64,000 nt of DNA, taken from positions 124,001-188,000 of the forward strand of contig NZ_FOHX01000009.1 of the NCBI RefSeq assembly GCF_900111685.1, written 5' to 3'. Position numbers and translations under genes: made by a program. The stretch comes from Nonomuraea wenchangensis. GTDB taxonomy: Bacteria > Actinomycetota > Actinomycetes > Streptosporangiales > Streptosporangiaceae. The notes beneath the pieces are model-generated. The model worked only from the letters and a program-made list of their open reading frames with translations. It was not told the DNA's origin and did not search any database. This document shows, piece after piece, positions 46,082 to 54,511 of the stretch (positions are counted from its first letter, which is position 1; each line of letters begins with the position of its first letter).

Positions 46082-48235
46082 TCAGTTGCCGGGTGCTGTG
46101 CGGTCGGGGCCGTTGACGGGTGTCTGGTCGTTGCGGGCGAAGGGCTGGTCGGGCTCCTGGGACGACGGCGGGTCCGACTGCTCGGACTGGTCGCCGCGCC
46201 TGCCGAAGTCGTTCGGGCCGTTCTGGTCGTTGCGGCCGTCCTGGGCGCCGTCGCCGGGGCCCTGGCTGGGCGGCCAGCCGTCGGAGAACGGCTCGTCAGG
46301 CGCGGTCGACGGGGTGCTCCAGCCGTCGTCGGCCGGCGGTGAGGCGTCCTGCTGCGGCTCGTCCCCCTGGTCGCGGAAGGTGGAGTAGTCGTCCCAGCCG
46401 TAGTCGGACGGCTCGGGGAACTCCTCGACCGGCTTGCCCGCCATGGCCTCGGTCATGAACGCCCGCCAGATCTGAGCGGGGAGCCGGCCGCCGAACTGGG
46501 TGCCGTAGCCGGGGACCGTCACGGTCTTGTTGTCGTCGCGGAACATGTTGACCGCGACCGCGAGCTGCGGCGTGAACCCGTTGAACCAGACCGAGCGGGA
46601 GTCGTCCGTGGTGCCGGTCTTGCCGGCCACCGGCCGGTCGTAGAGGCGGGCCGCGGTGCCGGTGCCGTATTTGACGACCTGCTGCATCGCGTACGTCGTG
46701 TCGGCCGCGGCCTGCTCGCCGACGACCTTCGTCGAGACCGGCTTGACGACCTCCTTGTGCCCCTCGCCGTCGGTGATCGACTTGAGCACGTGCGCCTCCA
46801 CGTGCACGCCCTTGTTGGCGAACGTGGAGAAGCCGGAGGCGTTCTGGACGGCGCTGACCGAGGAGACGCCGAGCGGGAAGGAGGCGGCGTCCTTCTGGGT
46901 GAGCTGGGCGGCCGGGATGCCGGCCTTCTCGGCGGTCGCGGCCACCTTGTCCAGCCCGACCTTCTGCCCGAGGTCAACGAACGCGGTGTTGACAGAGTTC
47001 TGGGTGGCCTGGACCAGGTCGATGCGCCCGTAGGAGCGCCCGCTGTCGTTGGGGATGGGCTTGTCGGCCGAGGCCACCCGCAGCGGCGAGTTGCCGTCGA
47101 CTGTGGTGGACAGGTCGAAGCCGTTGTCGAGCGCGGCGGCCAGCGTGTAGGGCTTGAACGTCGAGCCCGCCATGACCTTGGCCGAGAAGGCGTTGTCGTA
47201 GGCGTAACGCTCGGGGTTGCCGCCGTAGAAGGCGACGACTTCGCCGGTCGCGGGATCGACGGCGGCGAGCCCGGTGCGCACCTTCTGGGAGGTGCCGTCG
47301 GGCAGCGTCGCCTTGACCGCCCGCTCGGCCGCCGTCATGAGCTTCTTGTCGAAGGTCGAGACGATCTTCAGCCCGCCGCTGTTGATCTCCTCGTCGGTGT
47401 AGCCGCGCCGGTTGAGCTCGTCGGTGACCTGCTGGAGCATGTAGCGGGCCTGGCCCTTGAGCTCGAACGGTTTCTTCGGCGCGACCAGCTCGGGGAACTT
47501 CTGGGCGCTCGCCTCCTCGGCGCTCAGCGCGCCGGTCTCGCGCATGGCGTCGATCACGGACTTCCAGCGGTAGCGCGCCGCCTGCAGGTCGGCGCCCTCG
47601 GGGTCGGCGAAGCGGCTGGGCTGCTGGATCACGGCGGCGAGGTAGGCGCCCTCGGCCACGTCGAGGTCCTCGACGTCCTTGCCGAAGTAGGCGCGGGCGG
47701 CCGACTGCACGCCGTTGGCGCCGCGGCCGAAGTAGATCGTGTTGAGGTACTGCTCCAGCACCCAGTCCTTCGGCTTGGACTGGTCGACCTTCATCGCGAT
47801 CAGGATCTCTTTGAACTTGCGGGTGACCGAGCGCTCCTGGCTGAGGCCGCTGTAGTAGTTGCGGACGAGCTGCTGGGTGATGGTCGAGCCGCCCTGGAGC
47901 TGCTGCCCGGTCACGGTGGACCACAGGGCCCGCGCGGTGCCTTTGGCCGAGACGCCGGCGTCCTCGTAGAACGAGCGGTTCTCGGCCGCGATGACGGACT
48001 CGCGCACGTGCTTCGGCACCTTGTCCAGCTCGACCACCTTGCGGTCGACGCCCTGCCGGGCGAGGACGGTCTTGCCGTCGCGATAATAGATCACCGAGCC
48101 CTGCGCGGTGGCCTGTTTCTGGGTGGTGTCGGGAATAGGAGTCATCGCCCACGCGACCGCGAAAAGGCCGACGAGTACGAGGATTCCCGCTCCCAAACAA
48201 ATCAGCAGAAGCCGGAGAATCCGCCGTTTCGGCAT
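46082..48235 (-). CDS. Class A penicillin-binding protein (glycosyltransferase/transpeptidase)
   Basis: A 717-aa bifunctional murein synthase. A membrane helix (about 8-28, LLLICLGAGILVLVGLFAVAW) precedes the GT51 domain (about 55-235; ESVIAAENRSFYEDAGVS with catalytic Glu, and GGSTITQQLVRNYY). The transpeptidase domain (about 310-620) has SxxK in MAGSTFKPYTLAAA, SxN in QNSVNTAF and KTGTTDDSRSVWFNG. The last 100 residues are a Pro/Asp/Gln-rich disordered tail. It polymerises glycan and cross-links peptides. The ATG at 48235 has GGAGGAGG. It is followed by a convergent hairpin and no partner genes. Confidence 0.94.
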   Translation of the reverse strand: MPKRRILRLLLICLGAGILVLVGLFAVAWAMTPIPDTTQKQATAQGSVIYYRDGKTVLARQGVDRKVVELDKVPKHVRESVIAAENRSFYEDAGVSAKGTARALWSTVTGQQLQGGSTITQQLVRNYYSGLSQERSVTRKFKEILIAMKVDQSKPKDWVLEQYLNTIYFGRGANGVQSAARAYFGKDVEDLDVAEGAYLAAVIQQPSRFADPEGADLQAARYRWKSVIDAMRETGALSAEEASAQKFPELVAPKKPFELKGQARYMLQQVTDELNRRGYTDEEINSGGLKIVSTFDKKLMTAAERAVKATLPDGTSQKVRTGLAAVDPATGEVVAFYGGNPERYAYDNAFSAKVMAGSTFKPYTLAAALDNGFDLSTTVDGNSPLRVASADKPIPNDSGRSYGRIDLVQATQNSVNTAFVDLGQKVGLDKVAATAEKAGIPAAQLTQKDAASFPLGVSSVSAVQNASGFSTFANKGVHVEAHVLKSITDGEGHKEVVKPVSTKVVGEQAAADTTYAMQQVVKYGTGTAARLYDRPVAGKTGTTDDSRSVWFNGFTPQLAVAVNMFRDDNKTVTVPGYGTQFGGRLPAQIWRAFMTEAMAGKPVEEFPEPSDYGWDDYSTFRDQGDEPQQDASPPADDGWSTPSTAPDEPFSDGWPPSQGPGDGAQDGRNDQNGPNDFGRRGDQSEQSDPPSSQEPDQPFARNDQTPVNGPDRTAPGN

Positions 48236-48344
48236 TCCGCCTCCTCCACCGCTCCGCACCTTCGACCCCCCTAGTCGTAAGCCTGCAAGCTGGGCGAACG
48301 CCAAGGGTAAACGATCGATATCGGTGCCCCGTCCCACAGCGATA

Positions 48345-48833
48345 CTACGTCGAGCGGCTCTCGCGACGCGGAACATCGGCGACCAAGGGCAGCACTCGGT
48401 AAGGAACCGGGGTGTCCAGGGCAATGATCGAATTAGTCCGCAACACGCCTTGGACATCCACTATTTGATCGATAACTCGCTGTAGATCCGCATTCGTCCG
48501 TGCGACCACCCGGCAGAGCAGATCGCTGGCCCCGGTGATCGTGTGCACCTCCAGCACCTCGGGGATGCGCGCCAGCCGGTCGGCGACCGGATCGTGCCCG
48601 GAGACCTGGCGGATCTCCATCGTGACGAAGGCGGTGACGCCATAGCCGAGCGCGGCGGGCGACACGTCAGGGCCGAAACCGGTGATCACCCCGCGGGCGG
48701 CCAGCCGGTCGAGCCGGGCCTGTACGGTGCCGCGGGCCACCCCGAGGCGGCGCGAGCACTCCAGCACCCCGAGGCGGGGCTCGGCGGTCAGCAGCGCGAT
48801 GAGCCGGGCGTCGAGATCGTCGATCGTCGTCAT
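48345..48833 (-). CDS. Lrp/AsnC family transcriptional regulator
   Basis: A 162-aa regulator with an N-terminal winged helix (LDARLIALLTAEPRLGVLECSRRLGVARGTVQARLDRLAARGVI) and a C-terminal ligand-binding RAM domain (VTAFVTMEIRQ, VLEVHTITGASDLLCRVVARTNADLQRVIDQI). Start is the ATG at 48833. It is divergent from hppD (103 bp), so control of tyrosine catabolism is likely. An aromatic amino acid or homogentisate-pathway intermediate is a reasonable effector (inference). Confidence 0.92.
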   Translation of the reverse strand: MTTIDDLDARLIALLTAEPRLGVLECSRRLGVARGTVQARLDRLAARGVITGFGPDVSPAALGYGVTAFVTMEIRQVSGHDPVADRLARIPEVLEVHTITGASDLLCRVVARTNADLQRVIDQIVDVQGVLRTNSIIALDTPVPYRVLPLVADVPRRESRST

Positions 48834-48899
48834 GCTGTACAGGAATAGCGGACGGCCGCCCTCAGGGCTAGGCAGATTGTCCACTCTTTCAAGTAACTC

Positions 48900-48907
48900 T
48901 TGCGCAA
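48900..48907. promoter_or_regulatory. Candidate Lrp/AsnC core operator
   Basis: TTGCGCAA is an 8-bp palindrome, with partly symmetrical flanks (ACTC before, CTCG after), 30 bp before the hppD ATG and between the divergent genes. It is a good candidate core site for the adjacent regulator. Confidence 0.4.
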
Positions 48908-48936
48908 CTCGTCCAGGCATATCGAGAGTTAGGGGC

Positions 48937-50046
48937 ATGAGCGATGTTTTTCCGGTCAACGGCATGGACGCCGTCGTCTTCGCGGTCGGCAACGCCCGCC
49001 AGGCGGCCCACTACTACTCCACCGCGTTCGGGATGAAGCTGGTGGCCTATCGGGGGCCGGAGAACGGCAGCCCCGAGACGGCCGCGTACGTGCTCACCTC
49101 GGGCAGCGCCACCTTCGAGTTCCGCGCCTCGATCCGGCCAGGCACCGACCTGGCCCGGCACGTCGCCGAGCACGGCGACGGGGTGATCGACCTGGCCATC
49201 CAGGTGCCGGACGTGGAGGCCGCCTACCGGCACGCCGTCGAGCAGGGGGCGAAGGGGTTGGAGGAGCCGTACACGCTGGAGGACGAGCACGGCAAGGTGG
49301 TGCTCGCGGCCATCGCGACGTACGGCGAGACGCGGCACACGCTCGTCGACCGCGCCAACTACAGCGGCCCCTACCTGCCCGGCTACGCCCCCGCCGAGCC
49401 GCTGGTCGCCCCGCCCGCGACCCGGACCGGCCGGCTCTTCCAGGCGGTGGACCACTGCGTCGGCAACGTCGAGCTGGGCAAGATGGACGAGTGGGTGGAG
49501 TTCTACCGCAAGGTCATGGGCTTCACCAACATGGCCGAGTTCATCGGCGACGACATCGCGACCGAGTACTCCGCGCTCATGTCGAAGGTCGTGGCCGACG
49601 GCACCCGCAAGGTCAAGTTCCCGCTCAACGAGCCGGCCGTCAGCCGCAAGAAGTCGCAGATCGACGAGTACCTGGAGTTCTACGGCGGCCCCGGCGTGCA
49701 GCACATCGCGCTGGCCACCAACGACATCATCACCACGGTCGACCACATGAGGGCGGCCGGGGTGCGCTTCCTCGACACGCCGGACTCGTACTACGACGAC
49801 CCCGAGCTGCGCGAGCGCATCGGGCAGGTGCGGGCGCCGATCGAGGAGCTGAAGAAGCGCCGCATCCTGGTGGACCGCGACGAGGACGGCTACCTGCTGC
49901 AGATCTTCACCCAGCCCGTGCAGGACCGGCCCACCGTGTTCTTCGAGCTGATCGAGCGGCACGGCTCGCTCGGGTTCGGCAAGGGCAACTTCAAGGCGCT
50001 CTTCGAGGCCATCGAGCGCGAGCAGGAACGCAGAGGCAACCTTTAG
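48937..50046 (+). CDS. hppD: 4-hydroxyphenylpyruvate dioxygenase
   Basis: A 369-aa Fe(II) enzyme that turns 4-hydroxyphenylpyruvate and O2 into homogentisate in tyrosine breakdown (also toward ochronotic pigment). Two vicinal-oxygen-chelate halves are visible; the iron ligands fall in the His of AVDHCVGNV, the His of GVQHIALATNDI and the Glu of TVFFELIER. C-terminal helix GKGNFKALFEAIEREQERRG is typical. Start ATG with AGGGG upstream. A strong hairpin follows 60 bp after the stop. The divergent Lrp/AsnC regulator probably controls it. Confidence 0.96.
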   Translation: MSDVFPVNGMDAVVFAVGNARQAAHYYSTAFGMKLVAYRGPENGSPETAAYVLTSGSATFEFRASIRPGTDLARHVAEHGDGVIDLAIQVPDVEAAYRHAVEQGAKGLEEPYTLEDEHGKVVLAAIATYGETRHTLVDRANYSGPYLPGYAPAEPLVAPPATRTGRLFQAVDHCVGNVELGKMDEWVEFYRKVMGFTNMAEFIGDDIATEYSALMSKVVADGTRKVKFPLNEPAVSRKKSQIDEYLEFYGGPGVQHIALATNDIITTVDHMRAAGVRFLDTPDSYYDDPELRERIGQVRAPIEELKKRRILVDRDEDGYLLQIFTQPVQDRPTVFFELIERHGSLGFGKGNFKALFEAIEREQERRGNL

Positions 50047-50106
50047 TTTGTCCCGACGTGTCCCGGGCGATCAGAACACCATGGGACCGTCGTCACCGTT
50101 AGGGCC

Positions 50107-50144
50107 CGAGGACGCCGCCGCATGTCCGTGCGCCGGCGTCCTCG
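50107..50144 (+). terminator. Intrinsic terminator hairpin after hppD
   Basis: Perfect 11-bp arms CGAGGACGCCG (50107-50117) and CGGCGTCCTCG (50134-50144), with an inner 4-bp stem CGCA/TGCG inside the loop. It lies 60 bp after the stop; no T-run. The rest of the 212-bp gap to the peptidase gene holds only promoter-like TAATAT (50221-50226). Confidence 0.7.
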
Positions 50145-50258
50145 CCGCGTACCCCGTCGAACCCTCCCGTACGAGAACCCGCAGACCAGGCCGTGTCGCA
50201 GCCGGGGCCTGACCGAGCGTAATATTCTGGTCACGGATCGAAGGGGGCTGATTCGGGG

Positions 50259-51677
50259 ATGCGTTACGAAAGGCGCGCAGTCACGATCTTGGTGGCGCTG
50301 GTCGGCGCGCTCGCCTGCACACCGGCCGACCAGCCGCCCCCGTCCACCGATCCCACGGCCGCCGCGATCGCCGACGGCCGCGCGGGCGCGCCCGGCATCG
50401 GCGACCCCGCCTTCCCCCTGGACGGCAACGGCGGCTACGACGTCGCCCACTACGCCATCGCCATCGACTACACACCCTCCGACAAGCAGCTGCGCGGCGT
50501 CACCACCATCACCGCCGCCGCCACCCAGGACCTGTCCAGCTTCGATCTCGACCTGACCGGCTACAACGTCAGCGGCGTCACCGTCGACGACGAGGCCGCC
50601 ACCTTCAGCCGCAAGGGCCAGGAGCTCACGATCCGGCCGGCGCGCCCGATCGGCGACGACGACCGCTTCACCGTCCGGGTGTCCTACGCCGGCACCCCCC
50701 AGCCGGTCGTCAACTCCGCCAACCTCGGCACCTACGGCTTCATCCCGACCCGCGACGGCGCGTTCGTCACCGCCGAGCCCGACGGCGCCAAGACCTGGTT
50801 CCCGTCCAACGACCACCCCGCCGACAAGGCCACCTTCGACTTCGCGATCACCGTGCCCGCCGGGCTGACCGTCCTGGCCAACGGCGAGCTGACCAGCCGG
50901 CCCACCACCGTGGGCGGCAGGACCACGTGGCGCTGGCACGAGAGGCAGCCGATGGCCACCTACCTCGCCACGGCCACGCTCGGCACGTTCGACCTGCGCG
51001 AGGGGCGCACCGCCGCCGGCATCCCGCTGCTGGCCGCCGTCGATCCGGCGTTCAAGAGCTCGCTCGACAAGCTCTACACCGTCTCCGGCGAGGTCACCGA
51101 CTACTGGTCCACGGTCTTCGGCCCCTATCCGTTCGGCTCGACCGGCGGCGTCGTCGACGACTTCTCCACCGGCTACGCCTTGGAAAACCAGACCAAGCCG
51201 ATGTACGGCGGCTTCGCCCCCGACGAGGCCATCATCGCCCACGAGCTGGCCCACCAGTGGTTCGGCGACAGCCTCACCATCCGGCGCTGGAAGGACATCT
51301 GGCTCAACGAGGGCTTCGCCACCTACGCCGAGTGGCTGTGGTCCGAGCACAAGGGCAAGAGCACCGCCGAGGCCATCTTCGAGCGCAACCACGCCCGCCC
51401 GGCCGACGACCCGATCTGGGCCTACCCGCCCGGACAGGCCAGGGCCGACGACCTGTTCAACCAGTCCGTCTACACGCGCGGCGCGATGACCCTGCACGCC
51501 CTGCGCAAGGCCGTCGGCGACGAGACGTTCTTCAAGCTGCTGCGCGCCTGGACCGCCGAGCACCGCTACGGCAACGTCACGACCGAGCAGTTCATCGCGC
51601 TCGCCGAGAAGATGTCGGGCAAGGACCTCGGCCCGCTCTTCGACGCCTGGCTCTTCCAGCCCCGCCGCCCCGCCTGA
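50259..51677 (+). CDS. M1-family metallopeptidase lipoprotein
   Basis: A 472-aa secreted aminopeptidase-like protein. The signal ends in a lipobox-like VGALAC (Cys at about 20), so it is probably membrane-tethered. The M1 beta-sandwich N-domain (60-255) is followed by the catalytic part with the GAMEN-equivalent GYALENQTKPM, the zinc motif AHELAHQWFGDS, and the downstream glutamate in WLNEGFATYAEW. The usual C-terminal helical domain is absent, as in short secreted members. It should remove N-terminal residues from peptides outside the cell. Confidence 0.9.
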   Translation: MRYERRAVTILVALVGALACTPADQPPPSTDPTAAAIADGRAGAPGIGDPAFPLDGNGGYDVAHYAIAIDYTPSDKQLRGVTTITAAATQDLSSFDLDLTGYNVSGVTVDDEAATFSRKGQELTIRPARPIGDDDRFTVRVSYAGTPQPVVNSANLGTYGFIPTRDGAFVTAEPDGAKTWFPSNDHPADKATFDFAITVPAGLTVLANGELTSRPTTVGGRTTWRWHERQPMATYLATATLGTFDLREGRTAAGIPLLAAVDPAFKSSLDKLYTVSGEVTDYWSTVFGPYPFGSTGGVVDDFSTGYALENQTKPMYGGFAPDEAIIAHELAHQWFGDSLTIRRWKDIWLNEGFATYAEWLWSEHKGKSTAEAIFERNHARPADDPIWAYPPGQARADDLFNQSVYTRGAMTLHALRKAVGDETFFKLLRAWTAEHRYGNVTTEQFIALAEKMSGKDLGPLFDAWLFQPRRPA

Positions 51678-51691
51678 CCAGGGAGGCAACG

Positions 51692-51739
51692 TTTTCCGTC
51701 GCCCGGTCCAAGTAAAGGTGTAAGGCGAACGACGGAAAA
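51692..51739. promoter_or_regulatory. Long-armed inverted repeat upstream of the ECF sigma gene
   Basis: TTTTCCGTCG (51692-51701) and CGACGGAAAA (51730-51739) are perfect 10-bp inverted arms around 28 bp. The right arm ends one base inside the AAGGAAG ribosome-binding region (51738-51744). The left arm follows GGCAAC, which resembles an ECF -35 element. It could be a regulator site or an RNA stem controlling translation. Confidence 0.5.
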
Positions 51740-51753
51740 GGAAGTGGCGGGCC

Positions 51754-52299
51754 ATGCGCCTCAACGAGGACCCCGCGGCCTTCGAGGCCTTCTACCGCCG
51801 TCATGTGGACGCGGTTCTGAGGTTCGTGACCAGACGGGTGAGCGACCCGCACCTGGCCGCCGACCTCACGGCCGACATCTTCGTGGCGGTGCTGGACTCC
51901 GCGCACACCTACGTTCCCGGCCGCGGCGGCGAGGCCGCCTGGCTGTACGGCATCGCGCGCAACGTCGTGTCGGCCCAGTACCGGCGGGCGGCCCGGGAGT
52001 CCCGGGCCGGCGGCCGGCTGGCCGGCCGGCGGCTGCTGGACGACGACGATCTCACCCGGATGGAGGAGCGGATCGACGCCGGGCGCCGGATGCGCCACGC
52101 CTGGGAGGCCCTGGCCGGGCTGCCCGAGGGCGAGCGCGCGGTGCTCGAGCTCGTCGCGATCGACCAGCTCAGCGTGAAGGAGGCCGCCGCGGCCCTCGGG
52201 ATCCGTCAGGTGACCGCCCGGGTCAGGTTACACAGGGCCAGACGAGCCCTGCGCGACGTCGCTTCGCCGGCATCCGTGTACCTGGAAGGACAGGCATGA
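51754..52299 (+). CDS. RNA polymerase sigma factor of the ECF family
   Basis: A 181-aa sigma-70 family factor with region 2 (AFEAFYRRHVDAVLRFVTRRVSD, AADLTADIFVAVL, AWLYGIARNVVSAQYRR) and region 4 (LAGLPEGERAVLELVAIDQLSVKEAAAALGIRQVTARVRLHRARRAL). Starts at the ATG at 51754 behind AAGGAAG. It is coupled to the next gene by ATGA overlap, as usual for a sigma/anti-sigma pair. Possible self-directed promoter elements lie in the upstream inverted repeat. Confidence 0.92.
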   Translation: MRLNEDPAAFEAFYRRHVDAVLRFVTRRVSDPHLAADLTADIFVAVLDSAHTYVPGRGGEAAWLYGIARNVVSAQYRRAARESRAGGRLAGRRLLDDDDLTRMEERIDAGRRMRHAWEALAGLPEGERAVLELVAIDQLSVKEAAAALGIRQVTARVRLHRARRALRDVASPASVYLEGQA

Positions 52300-53108
52300 G
52301 CAGCTTCGAGGAGCGCCTTCTCAGTGCACTCAAGTCGGAGATCACCACGAGAACGGCGGACGACATGACGATGACGAGCACTCCCCCGGCCCCAGCGGGA
52401 CGACAGGGCGGACGACAGGGCGGACGACTGGGCGGACGACTGGGCGGACGACTGGGCGGACGGCGGCTGGCGGTGGCCGTCGCGGGCGTGGCGGCGGCCG
52501 CCGCCACGGTCGTGACGCTGAACGCGACCGTGCTCCAAGGGCCCGCGTACGCGGTCACCAAGGCGCCGGACGGTACGGTCAGCGTCCGGATCAGCGCGTT
52601 CACCGACCCCGGCGGGCTGGTGGCCGAGCTGGGCCGCCACGGCGTCAAGGCGGTCGTGGACTACCTGCCCGAGGGGCGGACGTGCCGGCCTGAGCGCGGC
52701 CGGACGGGCGGCGTGCTCGGCCGCTTCGGCAGCGACATCAGGCGGGACGGCGACGGGATCTCCTTCTCCTTCACGCCAGGGCAGGTGCCGGGCAGGTCGA
52801 CGCTCGTCCTGGCCGTCACCAAGGGCCCGGACGGCGACCGCGGGCTGCCGTCCGCGATCTCGCTCCAGGTGGTGGAGGGTGAGGTCGCGCCCTGCGTGGC
52901 CACCTCCCTGCCGCTGCCGTCGTCCGGACCCGGCGGCACGGGCGAAGGGAAGGACGACGGCCCCGGCGTGGTCACCCACGAGGACGACGGCTCCGGCCCC
53001 ACGACCCGCGAGGACGGCGGTCCCGGCCCCACGACCCGCGAGGACGGCGGCCCTGGCCTGGTCACGCGCGAGAACAACGGCTCCGGCTCAGCCCAGAGCA
53101 CCGGCTGA
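52296..53108 (+). CDS. Probable membrane-bound anti-sigma factor with repeats
   Basis: A 270-aa protein: short N-terminal cytoplasmic part (SSFEERLLSALKSEITTRT), five Gly-Gly-Arg-x units, one membrane helix (about 53-75, RLAVAVAGVAAAAATVVTL), an extracytoplasmic domain (AVTKAPDGTVSVRISAFTDPGGLVAELGRHG, with two Cys), and a C-terminal 10-residue repeat. The typical zinc-finger (HxxxCxxC) of anti-sigma factors is absent, so identification rests on overlap with the sigma gene and membrane topology. It is probably the sigma regulator. Confidence 0.75.
   Translation: MSSFEERLLSALKSEITTRTADDMTMTSTPPAPAGRQGGRQGGRLGGRLGGRLGGRRLAVAVAGVAAAAATVVTLNATVLQGPAYAVTKAPDGTVSVRISAFTDPGGLVAELGRHGVKAVVDYLPEGRTCRPERGRTGGVLGRFGSDIRRDGDGISFSFTPGQVPGRSTLVLAVTKGPDGDRGLPSAISLQVVEGEVAPCVATSLPLPSSGPGGTGEGKDDGPGVVTHEDDGSGPTTREDGGPGPTTREDGGPGLVTRENNGSGSAQSTG
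52398..52457 (+). repeat. 12-bp minisatellite, five units
   Basis: Five head-to-tail 12-bp units (GGACGACAGGGC twice, then GGACGACTGGGC three times) encode Gly-Arg-x-Gly, where x is Gln or Leu, directly before the membrane helix. Slippage would change copies by four residues without breaking the frame. Confidence 0.9.
52980..53069 (+). repeat. 30-bp tandem repeat in C-terminal tail
   Basis: Three clear 30-bp units (52980-53009, 53010-53039, 53040-53069) encode E-D-G-G-P-G-P-T-T-R-type decapeptides. A degenerate unit precedes (52950-52979) and a partial one follows. Confidence 0.85.
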
Positions 53109-53119
53109 CACCCTCCGTT

Positions 53120-53154
53120 CCGGCCCCGCCCCCTGCACCCCGGGGCGGGGCCGG
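53120..53154. terminator. Bidirectional terminator between anti-sigma and FIST genes
   Basis: Perfect 13-bp arms CCGGCCCCGCCCC (53120-53132) and GGGGCGGGGCCGG (53142-53154) with a 9-nt loop, lying between two converging stop codons. No T-run; the stem is very stable. Confidence 0.75.
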
Positions 53155-53162
53155 GGCGGCGG

Positions 53163-54368
53163 TCACGACGTACCCGAGGCGCCGGAGAAGACCAGGACGG
53201 AGGCGGTGAACCCGTGGACGTGGTTGTGACCGGCGACCGGCCCGACCTCGCCGGCGGCGAAGAAGCCCGCCACCCCGATCGGCCCGAGCGTGTCGCGCAG
53301 CGCGACCGGGTCGTGGTCGGCGGTGCCGAACATGGCCGAGCCCCGCCCGTTGCAGGAGAACAGCAGCGCCCCGTCGACCCGGCCGAGCTGCTCGCGGTGG
53401 GCGTCCAGGACGTCGTACAGGTCCTCGTCGGCGGTGGCGGCGTCGCGCACCTGGAAACGTACGGTCCGGCCGACCTCCACGATGTCGCCGATGGCGACGG
53501 CCTCGCGTTCGGGGTCGATGCCGATCACGCCGCGGATGAGGAAGTCGCCGCGTTCGTGGCGCTCGGCGTACTCGTCCATGGCGATGCCGATCTGCAGCCC
53601 GGCGGCCACGAGCTCGCGGTCGTCCTCGTCGAGGTCGCTCACGATGTCCTCGAGCCGGGCCAGCGCGGGCTGCCCGGCCAGCTCCAGCAGCAGGTTCTCC
53701 TCGGACGCGGTCACCACCATGCTGGGGCCGATCGGCCGGCAGCCCTGGCTGACCACGGTGCTGACCTGCAGCGGCCCGCCGAGCAGGACGCCGATCGCGC
53801 CTTCCAGATAGACCTTGCCGTCCGCGAACAACCTGACCGAGCCCCGCCCCTGCAGGCCGTTGGCCAGCCCGCCGATGAGCGGGAGGTCGCCGAGCACGTC
53901 CACCGAGCGTTCGACGAAGGCGTCGGTCGGAAAGCTGTACGGGTCGGCCAGCAGGATCGCCACATGGTCGTCGGCGCTGCGCTCGGGCACCCCGACGACC
54001 ACGAACTTGTCCTCGGCCGCCAGCGTGTCCAGCGCGAACGTGGTGAGTCTCGCGCCTTCCAAGGTCGCCGCCCAGGCGCTCACGGCGGGCGTCAGTTCCA
54101 CCCCCTGCCCGTCACCTATCACTCCGGTGGCGCTGCAACCGATCACGTGCGCGCCGGGCGCGAGCTCCATAGCGGCCTGTCCGGCCCTGGCGACGTCGTC
54201 GGGGTCGTCGCCGCAGATGAAGAAGCAGACCAGGTCGGCTTGGCCGCTGAGCCTCGACAGGGCCCGGCCGACGGCGTTCTGCGCGGCCACCACCAGGTCG
54301 GAACCCACGGCGAGGCCGTCGGCGAAGCGGCTCGTCATCAGGGCCACGGGTCTCGCCTCCCTCGACAT
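53163..54368 (-). CDS. FIST domain sensory protein
   Basis: A 401-aa soluble protein with FIST-N (about 30-200; ADLVCFFICGDDPDDVARAGQAAMELAPGAHVIGCSATGVIGDG) and FIST-C (about 220-395; LFSCNGRGSAMFGTADHDP, AGFFAAGEVGPVAGHNHVHGFTASVLVF). FIST domains are small-ligand sensors, often for amino acids, and usually partner with signalling proteins. Here it stands alone with no kinase or HTH attached. ATG at 54368 is chosen; the ATG at 54338 has a poorer ribosome-binding site. Confidence 0.88.
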   Translation of the reverse strand: MSREARPVALMTSRFADGLAVGSDLVVAAQNAVGRALSRLSGQADLVCFFICGDDPDDVARAGQAAMELAPGAHVIGCSATGVIGDGQGVELTPAVSAWAATLEGARLTTFALDTLAAEDKFVVVGVPERSADDHVAILLADPYSFPTDAFVERSVDVLGDLPLIGGLANGLQGRGSVRLFADGKVYLEGAIGVLLGGPLQVSTVVSQGCRPIGPSMVVTASEENLLLELAGQPALARLEDIVSDLDEDDRELVAAGLQIGIAMDEYAERHERGDFLIRGVIGIDPEREAVAIGDIVEVGRTVRFQVRDAATADEDLYDVLDAHREQLGRVDGALLFSCNGRGSAMFGTADHDPVALRDTLGPIGVAGFFAAGEVGPVAGHNHVHGFTASVLVFSGASGTS

Positions 54369-54511
54369 GTCCAAGTTCCCTAGGTCCGGATTCTCCCCAC
54401 TAAAGGGACAAGCACGCACACGAACCGTCACGCAATAGTCAAGATCCGAAATCTCCCCCTGGTTGTGGAAGGCCCTGCCACATTCCCCTCAGGGGACGTA
54501 GTCTCGAACCC

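Noticed and set aside
44439..46388. A 649-residue plus-strand frame overlapping the DUF255 gene
   Set aside because: It is a frame-shifted shadow rich in Arg/Gly/Ala with no domain; the DUF255 frame has all family motifs.
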